From the NCBI GenBank assembly GCA_943913135.1, contig CALTVE010000002.1, positions 124,001 to 188,000 of the forward strand: DNA of 64,000 nt. The letters are read 5' to 3'. Under the pieces are notes generated by a model. That model saw only the letters and a program-made list of their open reading frames with translations, had not been told where the DNA came from and did not search any database. Positions 35,036-43,725 of the stretch are shown piece by piece. Position numbers and translations under genes: made by a program. Every line of letters starts with the position of its first letter. Position 1 is the stretch's first letter. The DNA is from an uncultured Francisella sp. Its GTDB lineage: Bacteria > Pseudomonadota > Gammaproteobacteria > Burkholderiales > Neisseriaceae.

Positions 35036-35666
35036 ACGCGAAGTGATCGCTTATTTAAAAGAGCATCCAGATTTTTTGCTAACCCATGGGGAAGAAATTT
35101 ATCCCACGCCGGTGAAGGAGGGTAAAACTAATAGTAATAAAGTACGATCTATCTGGCAGCTACGTCTTATGGCAATGGATAGAAAACTTAAGGATTTTTC
35201 TCTGCAATTGGACTGTCTTAACAAATTATCGCAGGAAAATTTTGCTTTGGCGCACAAAATTATTCAGTTTAATCAGGCTTTACTTAAATCGGAGAGCAAA
35301 AAAGAAGTTAAACAAGAAGCGACCAGAGCGCTGAAAGATATTTTTAATTTACCCCACCACCGTCTTTTTATTTGGCCAGAAACAGGTTTATCATCCGCAG
35401 CCGAAAAAGCAATGGCCTCATTAAATGAAATTAAAACCGGCCATCAGCTGATACATCCTGATTTATATAATGATTTTGCCAAACCTTTGGCATTAGAGAG
35501 TTTTATCCACCTACCTTTAAAAGATGAGCAGGGTCTTAACTTTGCTTTACTTTTAATCGGCCATAGTGATCCAAATTATTTTACCTCTAACCTGTCAACC
35601 GACTACGTTGCCTGGCTGGCACAATCGTTAGCAATCGCCTTGAACCACAGAAAGGAGGAAAAATGA
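35028..35666 (+). CDS. DUF484 family protein
   Basis: 212 residues, a GAF-like family (YigA) normally encoded between dapF and xerC in gammaproteobacteria. Seen: REVIAYLKEHPDFLLTHGE at the N-terminus, which is the family hallmark, then an amphipathic coiled coil (about 45-100) and a GAF-like C-terminal half. Function is unknown. It overlaps both neighbours by a few bases, so translation is probably coupled. Confidence 0.9.
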   Translation: MNEREVIAYLKEHPDFLLTHGEEIYPTPVKEGKTNSNKVRSIWQLRLMAMDRKLKDFSLQLDCLNKLSQENFALAHKIIQFNQALLKSESKKEVKQEATRALKDIFNLPHHRLFIWPETGLSSAAEKAMASLNEIKTGHQLIHPDLYNDFAKPLALESFIHLPLKDEQGLNFALLLIGHSDPNYFTSNLSTDYVAWLAQSLAIALNHRKEEK

Positions 35667-36292
35667 GCGGCGACTGGAAAGAGCGATTACACGAAATTCA
35701 TAAAATTGCGCCTAAGGAGCAGATAAAAAAAAGAAAAAATAGTGTTCAGTTAGAAAAACCAGAACTCCCTCGATTAGATCGTGAAGTGTCGTTCGCACAG
35801 ATGATGAAGGGAGTACAAAAATTAAAAAACAGTAATAGACATGAAAACACTAAACCCAGGCCCAAACCGATTCCGCGACCTAAAGACAATAAAAGTGAAA
35901 AGGGGCATTATATCGCGGCGATAGAAGAAATAGGGCGGCAAAAGTGGCCGCCGCGCAGCTTTGTTAAAGAAAATGCAGGTGAAAACGAATTACGCCGGTT
36001 AAATGACAAAGATAAGAGTGTGGCTTTAAGGGTAGATTTGCATGGTTTACAGCAAGAAGAAGCACAAAAACTATTAAACGACTTTGTCGATGCTTTAAAA
36101 AATAGTCGCAGCCGTATCGGAGAAGTGATCCACGGAAGGGGTGACTACCGTGCAGAAGGGGTGGCAACATTAAAGTTACTTTCGCGACGTTGGCTAATCA
36201 GCCACCCTGATGTATTGGCTTATCTTGAGCCAGAAGAAAATCCAGGCAGTGTATTAGTACTCATTCAAAAAAGCTTTTCTTCCTCAATATAA
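35663..36292 (+). CDS. Smr-domain protein (putative nuclease)
   Basis: 209 residues. The N-terminal 110 residues are basic and low in complexity (many Lys/Arg/Pro). The C-terminal Smr domain has VALRVDLHGLQQEEAQKLL and GEVIHGRGD, which correspond to the DLHG and HGxG motifs of MutS2-type Smr nucleases and of SmrA/SmrB ribosome-rescue factors. It occupies the position where xerC usually follows DUF484. It overlaps convergent mutY by 28 bases. Confidence 0.88.
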   Translation: MSGDWKERLHEIHKIAPKEQIKKRKNSVQLEKPELPRLDREVSFAQMMKGVQKLKNSNRHENTKPRPKPIPRPKDNKSEKGHYIAAIEEIGRQKWPPRSFVKENAGENELRRLNDKDKSVALRVDLHGLQQEEAQKLLNDFVDALKNSRSRIGEVIHGRGDYRAEGVATLKLLSRRWLISHPDVLAYLEPEENPGSVLVLIQKSFSSSI

Positions 36293-37311
36293 AAAGCTAG
36301 TGTTGTACTTAAAGGTTTAGGAATACGTTCATTAATAAGATGGTTTAATGAATAAAAATTCCCTTCTCCTTTTTGCCAAGAAGACTGGCATCGAATTTCA
36401 TAGCGATGGATCAAAAGCTGACGATGGGTTAAACGATGCTTCAATAAACTCAGTCTTGTCCCCAGGGATAACTGCTTTTCTTCCAACCAGTTTTTTAAAT
36501 CTTGTTCACTGTCAAAGGTGGGAGGCGACAATAAGCTTGCCCAAATACCTGTTTTTGGTCGAGTTATTAGATATAACGTCTTATCCTTGAAAATAAGGGG
36601 CCAAAAAAGATGAATTTCTTGAACAGACGGCCCTTTTTTAGGAGCTGGGTAGTAAGTTACTAGATTCTGTTGATAGGCCTGGCAATCTGTAATTAAAGGG
36701 CACAGAGAGCACAGCGGTTTTTGACGTTTACAGATTAAGGCGCCTAGATCCATTAAGCCCTGAGTATAAACCGGCATGTCTTCTGCCTCTGGGAGCAGTG
36801 ATTCTGCCAAAAGCCAGTAATCTTTAAGAGTCGCTGTGGGGGGCAATAAGAAAACACGGGCTAAAATTCGTTTTACATTGCCATCTAAAATAGCTTCTTG
36901 TTTATTAAAAGCAAAAGCGACAATGGCGGCAGCTGTGCTTTGTCCTACACCCTTTAATGTTTGCCAGTCTTCTCGCGCGTCAGGGAAAGCACCGCGATAC
37001 TTCTGCCACAGGCTTTGTGCACTGGCGTGCAGGTGCCGGGCACGTGAATAATAGCCCAAACCGGCCCACAAGCGCAGAACTTCTTCTACTGGCGCTTGCG
37101 CCAACTCTTTTATGCTGGGAAAGCGCTGGATAAAGCGTTGGTAATAAGGTACCACGGTTTGAACTTGGGTTTGCTGAAGCATGATTTCAGAAAGATAAAT
37201 TGAATAAGGATCTTTATTTTGCCAAGGTAAATTGTGGCGGCCATGACTTTTTTGCCAAGTGATGATCTTTTGGGCGAAGGAAGAATAGCGAAATTTATTA
37301 AAGGAAATAAT
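36265..37311 (-). CDS. mutY: adenine DNA glycosylase, apparent ATT start
   Basis: Removes adenine mispaired with 8-oxoguanine. The first ATG (37182) would begin at MLQQTQV and lose the catalytic Glu. The open frame continues upstream through SSFAQKIITW, SHGRHNLPWQ and DPYSIYLSEIMLQQ, matching the normal MutY N-terminus and supplying the Glu. No ATG, GTG or TTG exists there before the stop at 37318. An ATT at 37311 lies 6 bases after AGGTGA and would give 348 residues, close to E. coli (350). Other landmarks: LDGNVKRILAR with the catalytic Asp, and the [4Fe-4S] ligands C-x6-C-x2-C-x5-C starting in ALICKRQKPLC. A C-terminal NUDIX-like 8-oxoG recognition domain follows. Confidence 0.9.
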   Translation of the reverse strand: MISFNKFRYSSFAQKIITWQKSHGRHNLPWQNKDPYSIYLSEIMLQQTQVQTVVPYYQRFIQRFPSIKELAQAPVEEVLRLWAGLGYYSRARHLHASAQSLWQKYRGAFPDAREDWQTLKGVGQSTAAAIVAFAFNKQEAILDGNVKRILARVFLLPPTATLKDYWLLAESLLPEAEDMPVYTQGLMDLGALICKRQKPLCSLCPLITDCQAYQQNLVTYYPAPKKGPSVQEIHLFWPLIFKDKTLYLITRPKTGIWASLLSPPTFDSEQDLKNWLEEKQLSLGTRLSLLKHRLTHRQLLIHRYEIRCQSSWQKGEGNFYSLNHLINERIPKPLSTTLAFYIEEEKLF

Positions 37312-37433
37312 AACGATTCACCTGACAGAAAAAGAAAATTTCCGAATAAAGATGGTCAGCGCTTGGCCAACGAGACAAGTCCATGGGGTTTAAAAATAAT
37401 GAGAGGCTGCTTATGGTATTCATAGAAGTTTGG

Positions 37434-37542
37434 GGAACAAGGCCTTAAACTTAAATAAGCTGAATAACCCTTGATTTAAAAGAGCACGGTTTTAGCTTCG
37501 TGAGGTGCACGGGAAGCCTATTTAATGGGGGTGTTCCTTTTT
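37434..37542 (+). ncRNA. possible structured small RNA (unassigned)
   Basis: Within a 404-base gap between mutY and the SirB-like gene. GGAACA-AGGC (37434-37443) can pair with GCCT (37516-37519) and TGTTCC (37532-37537), followed directly by a run of five T, as in an intrinsic terminator. An inner hairpin is formed by GCTTC...GAAGC with GTG...CAC above it (about 37495-37517). On the opposite strand short stretches recall the 3' half of 6S RNA, but the enclosed length is too small for that. No family is assigned. Confidence 0.25.
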
Positions 37543-37715
37543 GAGAGTGAAAGCAAAAACCCAAATAACAACGGTTTCGTTTGCGCAGATAAAAAATCGT
37601 TGTGTTCATATATGTTTCCTTATATGCTTACCAATTAAGCATTTGAAAGCAGGAAAAGGTTTTATTCTAACCGCTATAGTCCATTTTAATAAGAAAAATG
37701 GTTAAAGGAACTTAT
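37543..37715 (+). promoter_or_regulatory. leader region of the SirB-like gene with an inverted repeat
   Basis: AT-rich non-coding stretch. TATAGT at 37675-37680 could be a -10 box, without a convincing -35. CCATTTT (37681-37687) and AAAATGG (37695-37701) form a perfect 7-base inverted repeat just before the AAAGGA ribosome site. It might be an operator or an mRNA hairpin. Confidence 0.3.
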
Positions 37716-38093
37716 ATGCAACTACCCGGCTTTACCCACATCACGTTTGCGGCCTTAAGTTTTGGTGCAGTCAGTTATCACTATGTTCGCAACCGCTATG
37801 AGGAAAATTATCATGACTCGCATGCTTTGCGTATTTTCACTATGGCAGCCAATTTGTGTTTAGTGTTATCAGGACTTTTAATTTTATGGAAAATCGGTTG
37901 GGATCGAACAGTGGCTTTGTTTACCGAAAGTCATTGGTTTTATGCCAAAATTGTTTTAATAATTTTATACATCCTCAGTGCGATACTGAGTATTAAGGCG
38001 GGTAAAGATAAAAAGAAAGCGGCATTTTATTATGGGTTATGTATGCTCTGGGTATTTTTAATCGCTTTTGTATGTTTTATACGCCCTTTTTAA
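37716..38093 (+). CDS. SirB-like four-helix membrane protein
   Basis: 125 residues from the ATG at 37716, chosen because AAAGGA lies 6 bases upstream; an in-frame ATG at 37698 precedes that ribosome site. Four hydrophobic segments and a central WFYAKIVLIILYILSAIL fit the SirB/COG3094-like family of small inner membrane proteins, whose function is poorly known. It overlaps the convergent FAH-family gene by 4 bases. Confidence 0.65.
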   Translation: MQLPGFTHITFAALSFGAVSYHYVRNRYEENYHDSHALRIFTMAANLCLVLSGLLILWKIGWDRTVALFTESHWFYAKIVLIILYILSAILSIKAGKDKKKAAFYYGLCMLWVFLIAFVCFIRPF

Positions 38094-38731
38094 GAAGCGA
38101 TCTGAAAATGGGCATGCAGGGGGGTATTTTCTAAGTTTAGTTCTAAACGATCACCTGCTCTGACTTGTCCTACCCCCTGTGGAGTACCTGTATAAATAAT
38201 ATCGCCTTCTTGTAAACCATACCATTTATCTAAGGTCGTGACGATTTCTTGAATGGGATATAACATTGCGTTGGTATTGCCTTGTTGTACGGTCCTCCCG
38301 TTGATGGAGAGAGAAAAGCTGATCGCTTGCCAATTGGCAATTAAAGAGACGTCGATAAATTTGGAGATCAAGGCCGATGCTTTAAATCCCTTGCATTTAA
38401 GCCAGGGAAGCCCTTTTTTAATCGCCTGTCTTTGAAGATCACGTGCGGTTAAATCTATTCCTAAAGCAAAGCCGGCTACGGTAGGCTGATGGTTTTGTGC
38501 TTTACGGATTAATACCACTACTTCGCATTCATAATCGATTTCTTGTGAAAAAAGAGGGAGATGAATGAGCGATTCTTCTCCGACTAAAGCGCTATTGGGC
38601 TTAATAAAGGCCATGAGTTCGCTGTCTTTTTCATGCTGTAATTCAGCAATGTGGGCACTATAATTTCGTCCAATGCAATAAATATTTTCTATGCGGTAAT
38701 TTTTCCCGCCGCAATAAACCTTTTTTATCAT
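38090..38731 (-). CDS. fumarylacetoacetate hydrolase family protein
   Basis: 213 residues, single FAH domain. Seen: IYCIGRNYSAHIAEL near the N-terminus, FIKPNSALVG, and the metal ligands EIDYECEVVVLI (Glu-x-Glu). GFALGIDLTARDLQ and IYTGTPQGVG follow. Proteins of this size (YcgM-like) include acylpyruvate hydrolases and oxaloacetate tautomerases/decarboxylases, so the substrate is open. It is divergent from the efflux operon across 141 bases. Confidence 0.88.
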   Translation of the reverse strand: MIKKVYCGGKNYRIENIYCIGRNYSAHIAELQHEKDSELMAFIKPNSALVGEESLIHLPLFSQEIDYECEVVVLIRKAQNHQPTVAGFALGIDLTARDLQRQAIKKGLPWLKCKGFKASALISKFIDVSLIANWQAISFSLSINGRTVQQGNTNAMLYPIQEIVTTLDKWYGLQEGDIIYTGTPQGVGQVRAGDRLELNLENTPLHAHFQIAS

Positions 38732-38801
38732 AAAGTAATGTCTTTTAAAATTTAAAATGATTGTAGGGAAAAGATAATAAAAGAAAAATACCTTTTTAAG
38801 C

Positions 38802-38834
38802 TTGCATCAGTTAGATGCTTGATTTTGTTATAAT
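38802..38834 (+). promoter_or_regulatory. extended -10 promoter with inverted repeat upstream of the efflux operon
   Basis: TGTTATAAT (38826-38834) is a perfect extended -10 element. GCATC-AGTTA-GATGC (38804-38818) lies immediately upstream, where a regulator could compete with RNA polymerase. TTGCAT at 38802 is too far (21 bases) for a normal -35, which fits reliance on the extended -10. The hlyD-like start follows 39 bases downstream with AAGGA 7 bases before the ATG. Confidence 0.45.
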
Positions 38835-38872
38835 GATTTGCGGGCTGTGATTAACCCCTTGAAGGATGTGCG

Positions 38873-39859
38873 ATGAATTTAAGCAAGAAAAGCAAATATA
38901 TTCTCGGTGGAATCATTGTGGTTATCGTGATCGCTATTCTCGTTTATTTATCCTGGCCCCACAGTGATTTACCTCAAGGCTTTACAAAAACCAATGGTCG
39001 TCTGGAGATGAATGCAATCGAAGCGGCGACTTTGTACCCTGGGCGAGTGGGAGAAACTTTGGTGCAAGAAGGGGATGAAGTCAAAAAAGGCGATGTACTG
39101 GTCAAGATGACCAATACAGAAACACAGGCCCAATTGCATATTGCTGAAGCAGCACGGCAGAGGAGTAAAGAAGCAGCGAATCGCGCGGATGCCGAAACTC
39201 AGGCTTATCAACAGAAGGTTAATTTAGCAGAACTCGATTATCAAAATGCATTGCATTTGCGCAAAGAACGGTTGATCTCTATCAGCGAACTCAAAAAAAG
39301 AAAGCTCGCTTTAAGTGGGGCCAGGGCACAGGTGGCTGCGGCAAAGGCCGCTATACAAGAAGCTAAAGCAGCACAGCAAGAAGCGCAAGCCAATATGGAT
39401 CGTATTGTTGGGGTCGAAGAAGATTTTTCCATTAAATCTCCTCTTTCTGGTCGGGTAGAGAATCGTTTGGTAGAGGTGGGAGATGTTATTGCTCAAGGGA
39501 CTAAAGTCGTTACCATTTTAGATTGCCACCAAGTTTTTATGAATGTTTATTTATCAACGGCTTCTATTGCCAATATCTCTCTAGATGATGAAGCCCGTAT
39601 TGTGTTAGACAACATCAATGCTGTTTTTCCAGCGCGGATTAAATATATTTCCAGTAAAGCCCAATTTACTCCCAAATATGTGGAAACCGAAGCAGAACGG
39701 GAAAAAATGCGCTACCGGGTAAAACTGCTGCTGCCAGAAAATGTGGCCGTTAAATATCAAAAACTGCTTAAGAATGGGTTAACGGGGGTTGCGTATATGC
39801 GTATTGACCCTAAGCAAGCGTGGCCCAAAAAACTACAGGTTAATCTACCTCAGGATTAA
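38873..39859 (+). CDS. HlyD-family periplasmic adaptor (YhiI-like)
   Basis: Membrane fusion protein of a tripartite efflux pump, 328 residues. One N-terminal membrane anchor (about residues 9-28) is followed by a lipoyl half-motif with PGRVGETLVQEGDEVKKGDVL. Then come an Ala/Gln-rich coiled-coil hairpin (about 85-185), the second lipoyl half SPLSGRVENRLVEVGDVI, and a beta-barrel domain. It should link the ABC transporter downstream to the outer membrane factor. First gene of a four-gene operon with spacings of 2-8 bases. Confidence 0.92.
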   Translation: MNLSKKSKYILGGIIVVIVIAILVYLSWPHSDLPQGFTKTNGRLEMNAIEAATLYPGRVGETLVQEGDEVKKGDVLVKMTNTETQAQLHIAEAARQRSKEAANRADAETQAYQQKVNLAELDYQNALHLRKERLISISELKKRKLALSGARAQVAAAKAAIQEAKAAQQEAQANMDRIVGVEEDFSIKSPLSGRVENRLVEVGDVIAQGTKVVTILDCHQVFMNVYLSTASIANISLDDEARIVLDNINAVFPARIKYISSKAQFTPKYVETEAEREKMRYRVKLLLPENVAVKYQKLLKNGLTGVAYMRIDPKQAWPKKLQVNLPQD

Positions 39860-39863
39860 ATAG

Positions 39864-42587
39864 ATGCGGGAAACAAGCGTTATTGTGCAAGATATCAGTC
39901 ACCGCTATGGCTCAGTACAAGCGCTTTCCCAGGTTTCTTTTTCTCTCCATCAGGGAGAAAGCGTTGCCTTAATCGGACCTGATGGGGTAGGAAAATCTAC
40001 GTTATTGTCTTTACTTTCTGGAATAAAAAAAATACAGCACGGAGAAATCCTACTTTTTTCCCAGTCGTTAAAAAAGCAAAAGGTGAGAGCGGCTTTAAGC
40101 TCTAAAATTGCTTTTATGCCAGAAGGCTTAGGGAAAAATTTGTATTTTTCCTTATCGATTTATGAAAACCTGGATTTTATTGCTCGTCTTTTTGGCGTTG
40201 ATAAAAGCATTCGCCAGCAAAAAATAGAGGCATTACTTAAATCTACGGGTCTTTACCCTTATAAAGAGCGCGCAGTAGGAAAATTGTCAGGAGGAATGAA
40301 GCAAAAGCTGGCATTGTGTTGTGCTTTGATACATGATCCCCAACTTTTGATCTTAGATGAGCCCACGACGGGGGTAGACCCTTTATCTAGAAGACAATTT
40401 TGGCTATTAATCAATGAATTAAAAAAATTTCATCCCCAAATGATCATGATAGTAGCTACTGCCTATATGGAAGAGGCCGCACAATTTGATCGATTAATTG
40501 GGCTTTCTGAGGGACGTTTGCTTTTTAACGATAAAAAAGATGCGCTCTTGGCTAATGGACAGAGTGTAGAAGAAATTTTCGTTTCTTATCTGCATGGTGA
40601 CAGCGGTAAAAAACCACAATCTTTAAAAATTGAACCTTTTGTATTGGAAAACAGTGAAACAGTCATAGAAGCATGCCATTTAAATAAGCAATTTAGCGGT
40701 ATTCGGGTGGTGGATGACGTGAGTTTTTCCATTCATAGAGGAGAGATATTTGGCTTCCTCGGTTCTAATGGTTGCGGCAAAACCACTACGATGAAAATGC
40801 TCACGGGTTTATTACCGCCCACTTCTGGAGAAGCGACTTTGCTGAATAAGCCCATCACCAAAACGGATGATAATACAAAAAAGAAAGTAGGCTATGTATC
40901 GCAGCTTTTTTCTTTATATGAAGAATTAAGCGTTATAGAAAATTTACGTTTGCATGCACGTTTGTACCAGATGGATGCAAAAACAGCGGAGGAAAAAATT
41001 GCTCAGTCACTTGAGCAGTTTGAATTAAGTAAGGTAGCGGATAGCTATCCTGCAGCCCTACCGTTAGGCGTGCGTCAAAGACTACAGCTAGCGGCTGCCT
41101 GCTTACATGATCCGGAAGTATTGATTTTAGATGAGCCTACCTCTGGAGTAGACCCCGAGGCAAGAGATGGATTTTGGCGCTATTTAATCTATTTATCACG
41201 CCAGAATAAAATCACAATTTTCATTTCCACCCATTTTATGAATGAAGCAGAGCGTTGTGATCGCATTTCTTTAATGGATAGAGGTAAGGTATTGGCTATG
41301 GGGACGCCTGAAGAGATTATCTCTAAAATAGGGGCAGACGATTTAGAAGAGGCCTTCATCGCTTATCTTTTACAAGCGTATCGGGAAAAAAGTGTAGAAG
41401 ACACGTTATCGATTAAGCCAGAACTTTATCTAGCCCCGGCTCGAAAAGAGCAGAACGTTAAATTTTCCTGGTTTCATCTATTTTTTGCATTTGCTTTTCG
41501 CGAATGGCGAGAACTGTTACGAGACCGGATACGGATTTCCTTTACTTTTTTAGGAGCGCTTATTCTTCTGGTATCGACGGTGTTTTGTATATCGTTTGAT
41601 ATTGAAAATATTCGCTTTAGTGTGCTCGATGAAGACCAGAGCATTCAATCAGAACGGTTAATTGATCAATTTTCAGGCTCCCGTTTTTTTAAGCAAGTTT
41701 CAGAAATCCATTCCCCTAACGATCTAGATCAAGAAATTAAACGGCGCGATGTCGATTTGATTATCGGCATTCCCCCGCATTATCAACAAGCCTTAAACAA
41801 TCATCTGCACCCTGAGATTAACTTTTTTATCGATGGATCTCAGCCTTTTCGTGCGTCCAATGTATTAGAGTATATTGCTGGAATCATGCTTGATTTTAGC
41901 CAGCAGTTGTTAAAAGAAAGCGGCAGCTTACGTACGGCTCTTCCTGACATATTGGAACCTCGTTTTCTTTATAACCCGGAATTTAAGACTTTATACAGTA
42001 TTGTACCTGGAATGATTATGATGAGCCTTATCTTGGTGACCACTATGCTAACGGCTCTGGGTGTCGTCCGAGAAAAAGAAAAAGGTTCAATTATTAATTT
42101 TTATTCTTCTCCGGCCAGTGGGCTCCAGTACCTCTTAGGGAAACAAGCGCCCTATGTAATTCTGAGTTTTTTAAGCGGTTTTGTATTGGTGGTATTTTCT
42201 ATTTGGGTACTCAGGGTCCCCTGTGTGGGTTCCTTGCCAGCTCTTTTTTTAGGGATCATTCTTTATCTCTTTGCTGTTTCTGCCTTAGGCTTGCTAATTT
42301 CTGAATTTACCAATAGTGAAATCAATGCCTTATTTTTGGCGGCGATTTTAACGTTAATTCCCGCTTCTAACTTTTCTGGTTTAATTTATCCTATTTCTAC
42401 TTTAGAAGGATGGGGTTACTGGCTAGGACGCTTATTTCCTGCTTCCTGGTTTCAGAATATTAGCGTAGGGGTATTTAACAAAGGCTTGGGGTTTAGAGAT
42501 TTGATTCCTCAATATTTGGCTTTATTGGCATTTACTCTCAGTTTTTTACTGCTGGCGCGTCTTTTTTTAAGAAAGCAGGAGAAGTAG
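39864..42587 (+). CDS. ABC transporter with two ATPase domains and ABC-2 permease (RbbA/YhiH-like)
   Basis: 907 residues in three parts. ATPase 1 has Walker A GPDGVGKST at 38-46 and the signature LSGGMKQK. ATPase 2 (about 265-500) has Walker A GSNGCGKTT, a degenerate signature LPLGVRQR in place of LSGGQ, and FISTHFMNEAERCDRISLM. An ABC-2 permease with six membrane segments follows (about 550-905). The same order and the same degenerate second signature are known in E. coli RbbA (YhiH), which has been linked to ribosomes, although the locus looks like an exporter. The substrate is unknown. Confidence 0.9.
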   Translation: MRETSVIVQDISHRYGSVQALSQVSFSLHQGESVALIGPDGVGKSTLLSLLSGIKKIQHGEILLFSQSLKKQKVRAALSSKIAFMPEGLGKNLYFSLSIYENLDFIARLFGVDKSIRQQKIEALLKSTGLYPYKERAVGKLSGGMKQKLALCCALIHDPQLLILDEPTTGVDPLSRRQFWLLINELKKFHPQMIMIVATAYMEEAAQFDRLIGLSEGRLLFNDKKDALLANGQSVEEIFVSYLHGDSGKKPQSLKIEPFVLENSETVIEACHLNKQFSGIRVVDDVSFSIHRGEIFGFLGSNGCGKTTTMKMLTGLLPPTSGEATLLNKPITKTDDNTKKKVGYVSQLFSLYEELSVIENLRLHARLYQMDAKTAEEKIAQSLEQFELSKVADSYPAALPLGVRQRLQLAAACLHDPEVLILDEPTSGVDPEARDGFWRYLIYLSRQNKITIFISTHFMNEAERCDRISLMDRGKVLAMGTPEEIISKIGADDLEEAFIAYLLQAYREKSVEDTLSIKPELYLAPARKEQNVKFSWFHLFFAFAFREWRELLRDRIRISFTFLGALILLVSTVFCISFDIENIRFSVLDEDQSIQSERLIDQFSGSRFFKQVSEIHSPNDLDQEIKRRDVDLIIGIPPHYQQALNNHLHPEINFFIDGSQPFRASNVLEYIAGIMLDFSQQLLKESGSLRTALPDILEPRFLYNPEFKTLYSIVPGMIMMSLILVTTMLTALGVVREKEKGSIINFYSSPASGLQYLLGKQAPYVILSFLSGFVLVVFSIWVLRVPCVGSLPALFLGIILYLFAVSALGLLISEFTNSEINALFLAAILTLIPASNFSGLIYPISTLEGWGYWLGRLFPASWFQNISVGVFNKGLGFRDLIPQYLALLAFTLSFLLLARLFLRKQEK

Positions 42588-42589
42588 CA

Positions 42590-43717
42590 ATGGGGCAAAG
42601 TTTACTTAATATCCTTGCTCTTTCTTATAAAGAGGTTAAAAGTCTGATTAAAGATCTGCCTCTTGTGGTATTGATTGGGGTGATTTTTACCTTTGTGGTC
42701 TATACAGTTCACCAACAAGTCAGATCTGAAGTGAAAAACGCGAGCATAGCAGTGGTTGATGAAGATGCTTCAACTTTAAGCCAAGCGATGGTAGGGGATT
42801 TAATCCCTCCTTATTTCAAAGAGCCGAAAACAATAGCTCTTTCCCAGGTGCAAAAAGGACTGGATCAGGGCAATTATATTTTTGTACTTCATTTTCCTTC
42901 TGGGTTTCAAGGAAAAGTGGCGAACCACCAAGACAGTAAAATTCAGCTTTGGGTCGATGCTACTTCTATGACCCAAGCGGGGATAGGAACAGCTTATATC
43001 GGTCGTATTTTTACTCAGGAGTTATTGCATTTTTATCATCTGGATAGTTTAGATAATTTATTGCCTAACCAAGAAAACAGCAAAATATATTTTAATCAAA
43101 ATAATGATTCTGGCCGTTATAGCTCGGTCATGCAATTGGTGATGAATACGACCTTGTTGTCGCTGATTTTAATGGGTGCAGCGGTGATTAGAGAAAAAGA
43201 ACATGGCACGATAGAACACCTATTGGTAATGCCGGTAGGCATAATAGAAATCGCGATCGCTAAGATCGTGGCTAATGGAGGGGTGATTTTACTCACGGTT
43301 TTAGCGGCCCTTTATGGAGTGGTGCAGGGCTTATTGGCGATTCCGATACACGGCTCTTTCTTTTTAATCTTACTAAGTTGTGCCGCCTATATTTTTGCCG
43401 CGACTTCTTTGGGTATGCTACTTGCGACCCTTGCCCCTTCTATGCCTCAATTTGGCTTGATCGCGACGCCGATTATCATGATTTCTCACTTAACTTCGGG
43501 TAGTGCTTCGCCTGTGGAGGCAATGGCGCCTAAAGTCCAGTCAGTGGTAAATTTTTCTCCTACCACCCATTTTGTTTATAACATCCAAGACTTAGTGTTT
43601 CGCGGAGCCCACTTCCATGCCATTGCTTTTTCGCTTTTTGTATTGATAATTTACGGGATGATCTTTTTTATTTTCGCGCTATTACGGTTTCGTACCATGT
43701 TGCAGCGTTTTAATTAA
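42590..43717 (+). CDS. ABC-2 type permease (YhhJ-like)
   Basis: 375-residue inner membrane permease of the ABC-2 family. A first membrane helix is followed by a large periplasmic domain (about 45-175) and then five or six helices. VIREKEHGTIEHLLVMPV near residue 200 is the family's characteristic cytoplasmic loop. The hlyD-rbbA-yhhJ order matches E. coli yhiI-rbbA-yhhJ. It probably pairs with the permease domain of the preceding protein to form the transmembrane channel. Confidence 0.92.
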   Translation: MGQSLLNILALSYKEVKSLIKDLPLVVLIGVIFTFVVYTVHQQVRSEVKNASIAVVDEDASTLSQAMVGDLIPPYFKEPKTIALSQVQKGLDQGNYIFVLHFPSGFQGKVANHQDSKIQLWVDATSMTQAGIGTAYIGRIFTQELLHFYHLDSLDNLLPNQENSKIYFNQNNDSGRYSSVMQLVMNTTLLSLILMGAAVIREKEHGTIEHLLVMPVGIIEIAIAKIVANGGVILLTVLAALYGVVQGLLAIPIHGSFFLILLSCAAYIFAATSLGMLLATLAPSMPQFGLIATPIIMISHLTSGSASPVEAMAPKVQSVVNFSPTTHFVYNIQDLVFRGAHFHAIAFSLFVLIIYGMIFFIFALLRFRTMLQRFN

Positions 43718-43725
43718 GGAGGGTT

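Noticed and set aside
37400..37600. 6S RNA on the minus strand
   Set aside because: Short matches to the E. coli 3' half (AAGC-UAAAAC and CAAGGGUUA...CAGC) exist, but the closing stem encloses only about 104 bases and no large central bubble of the right size was found.
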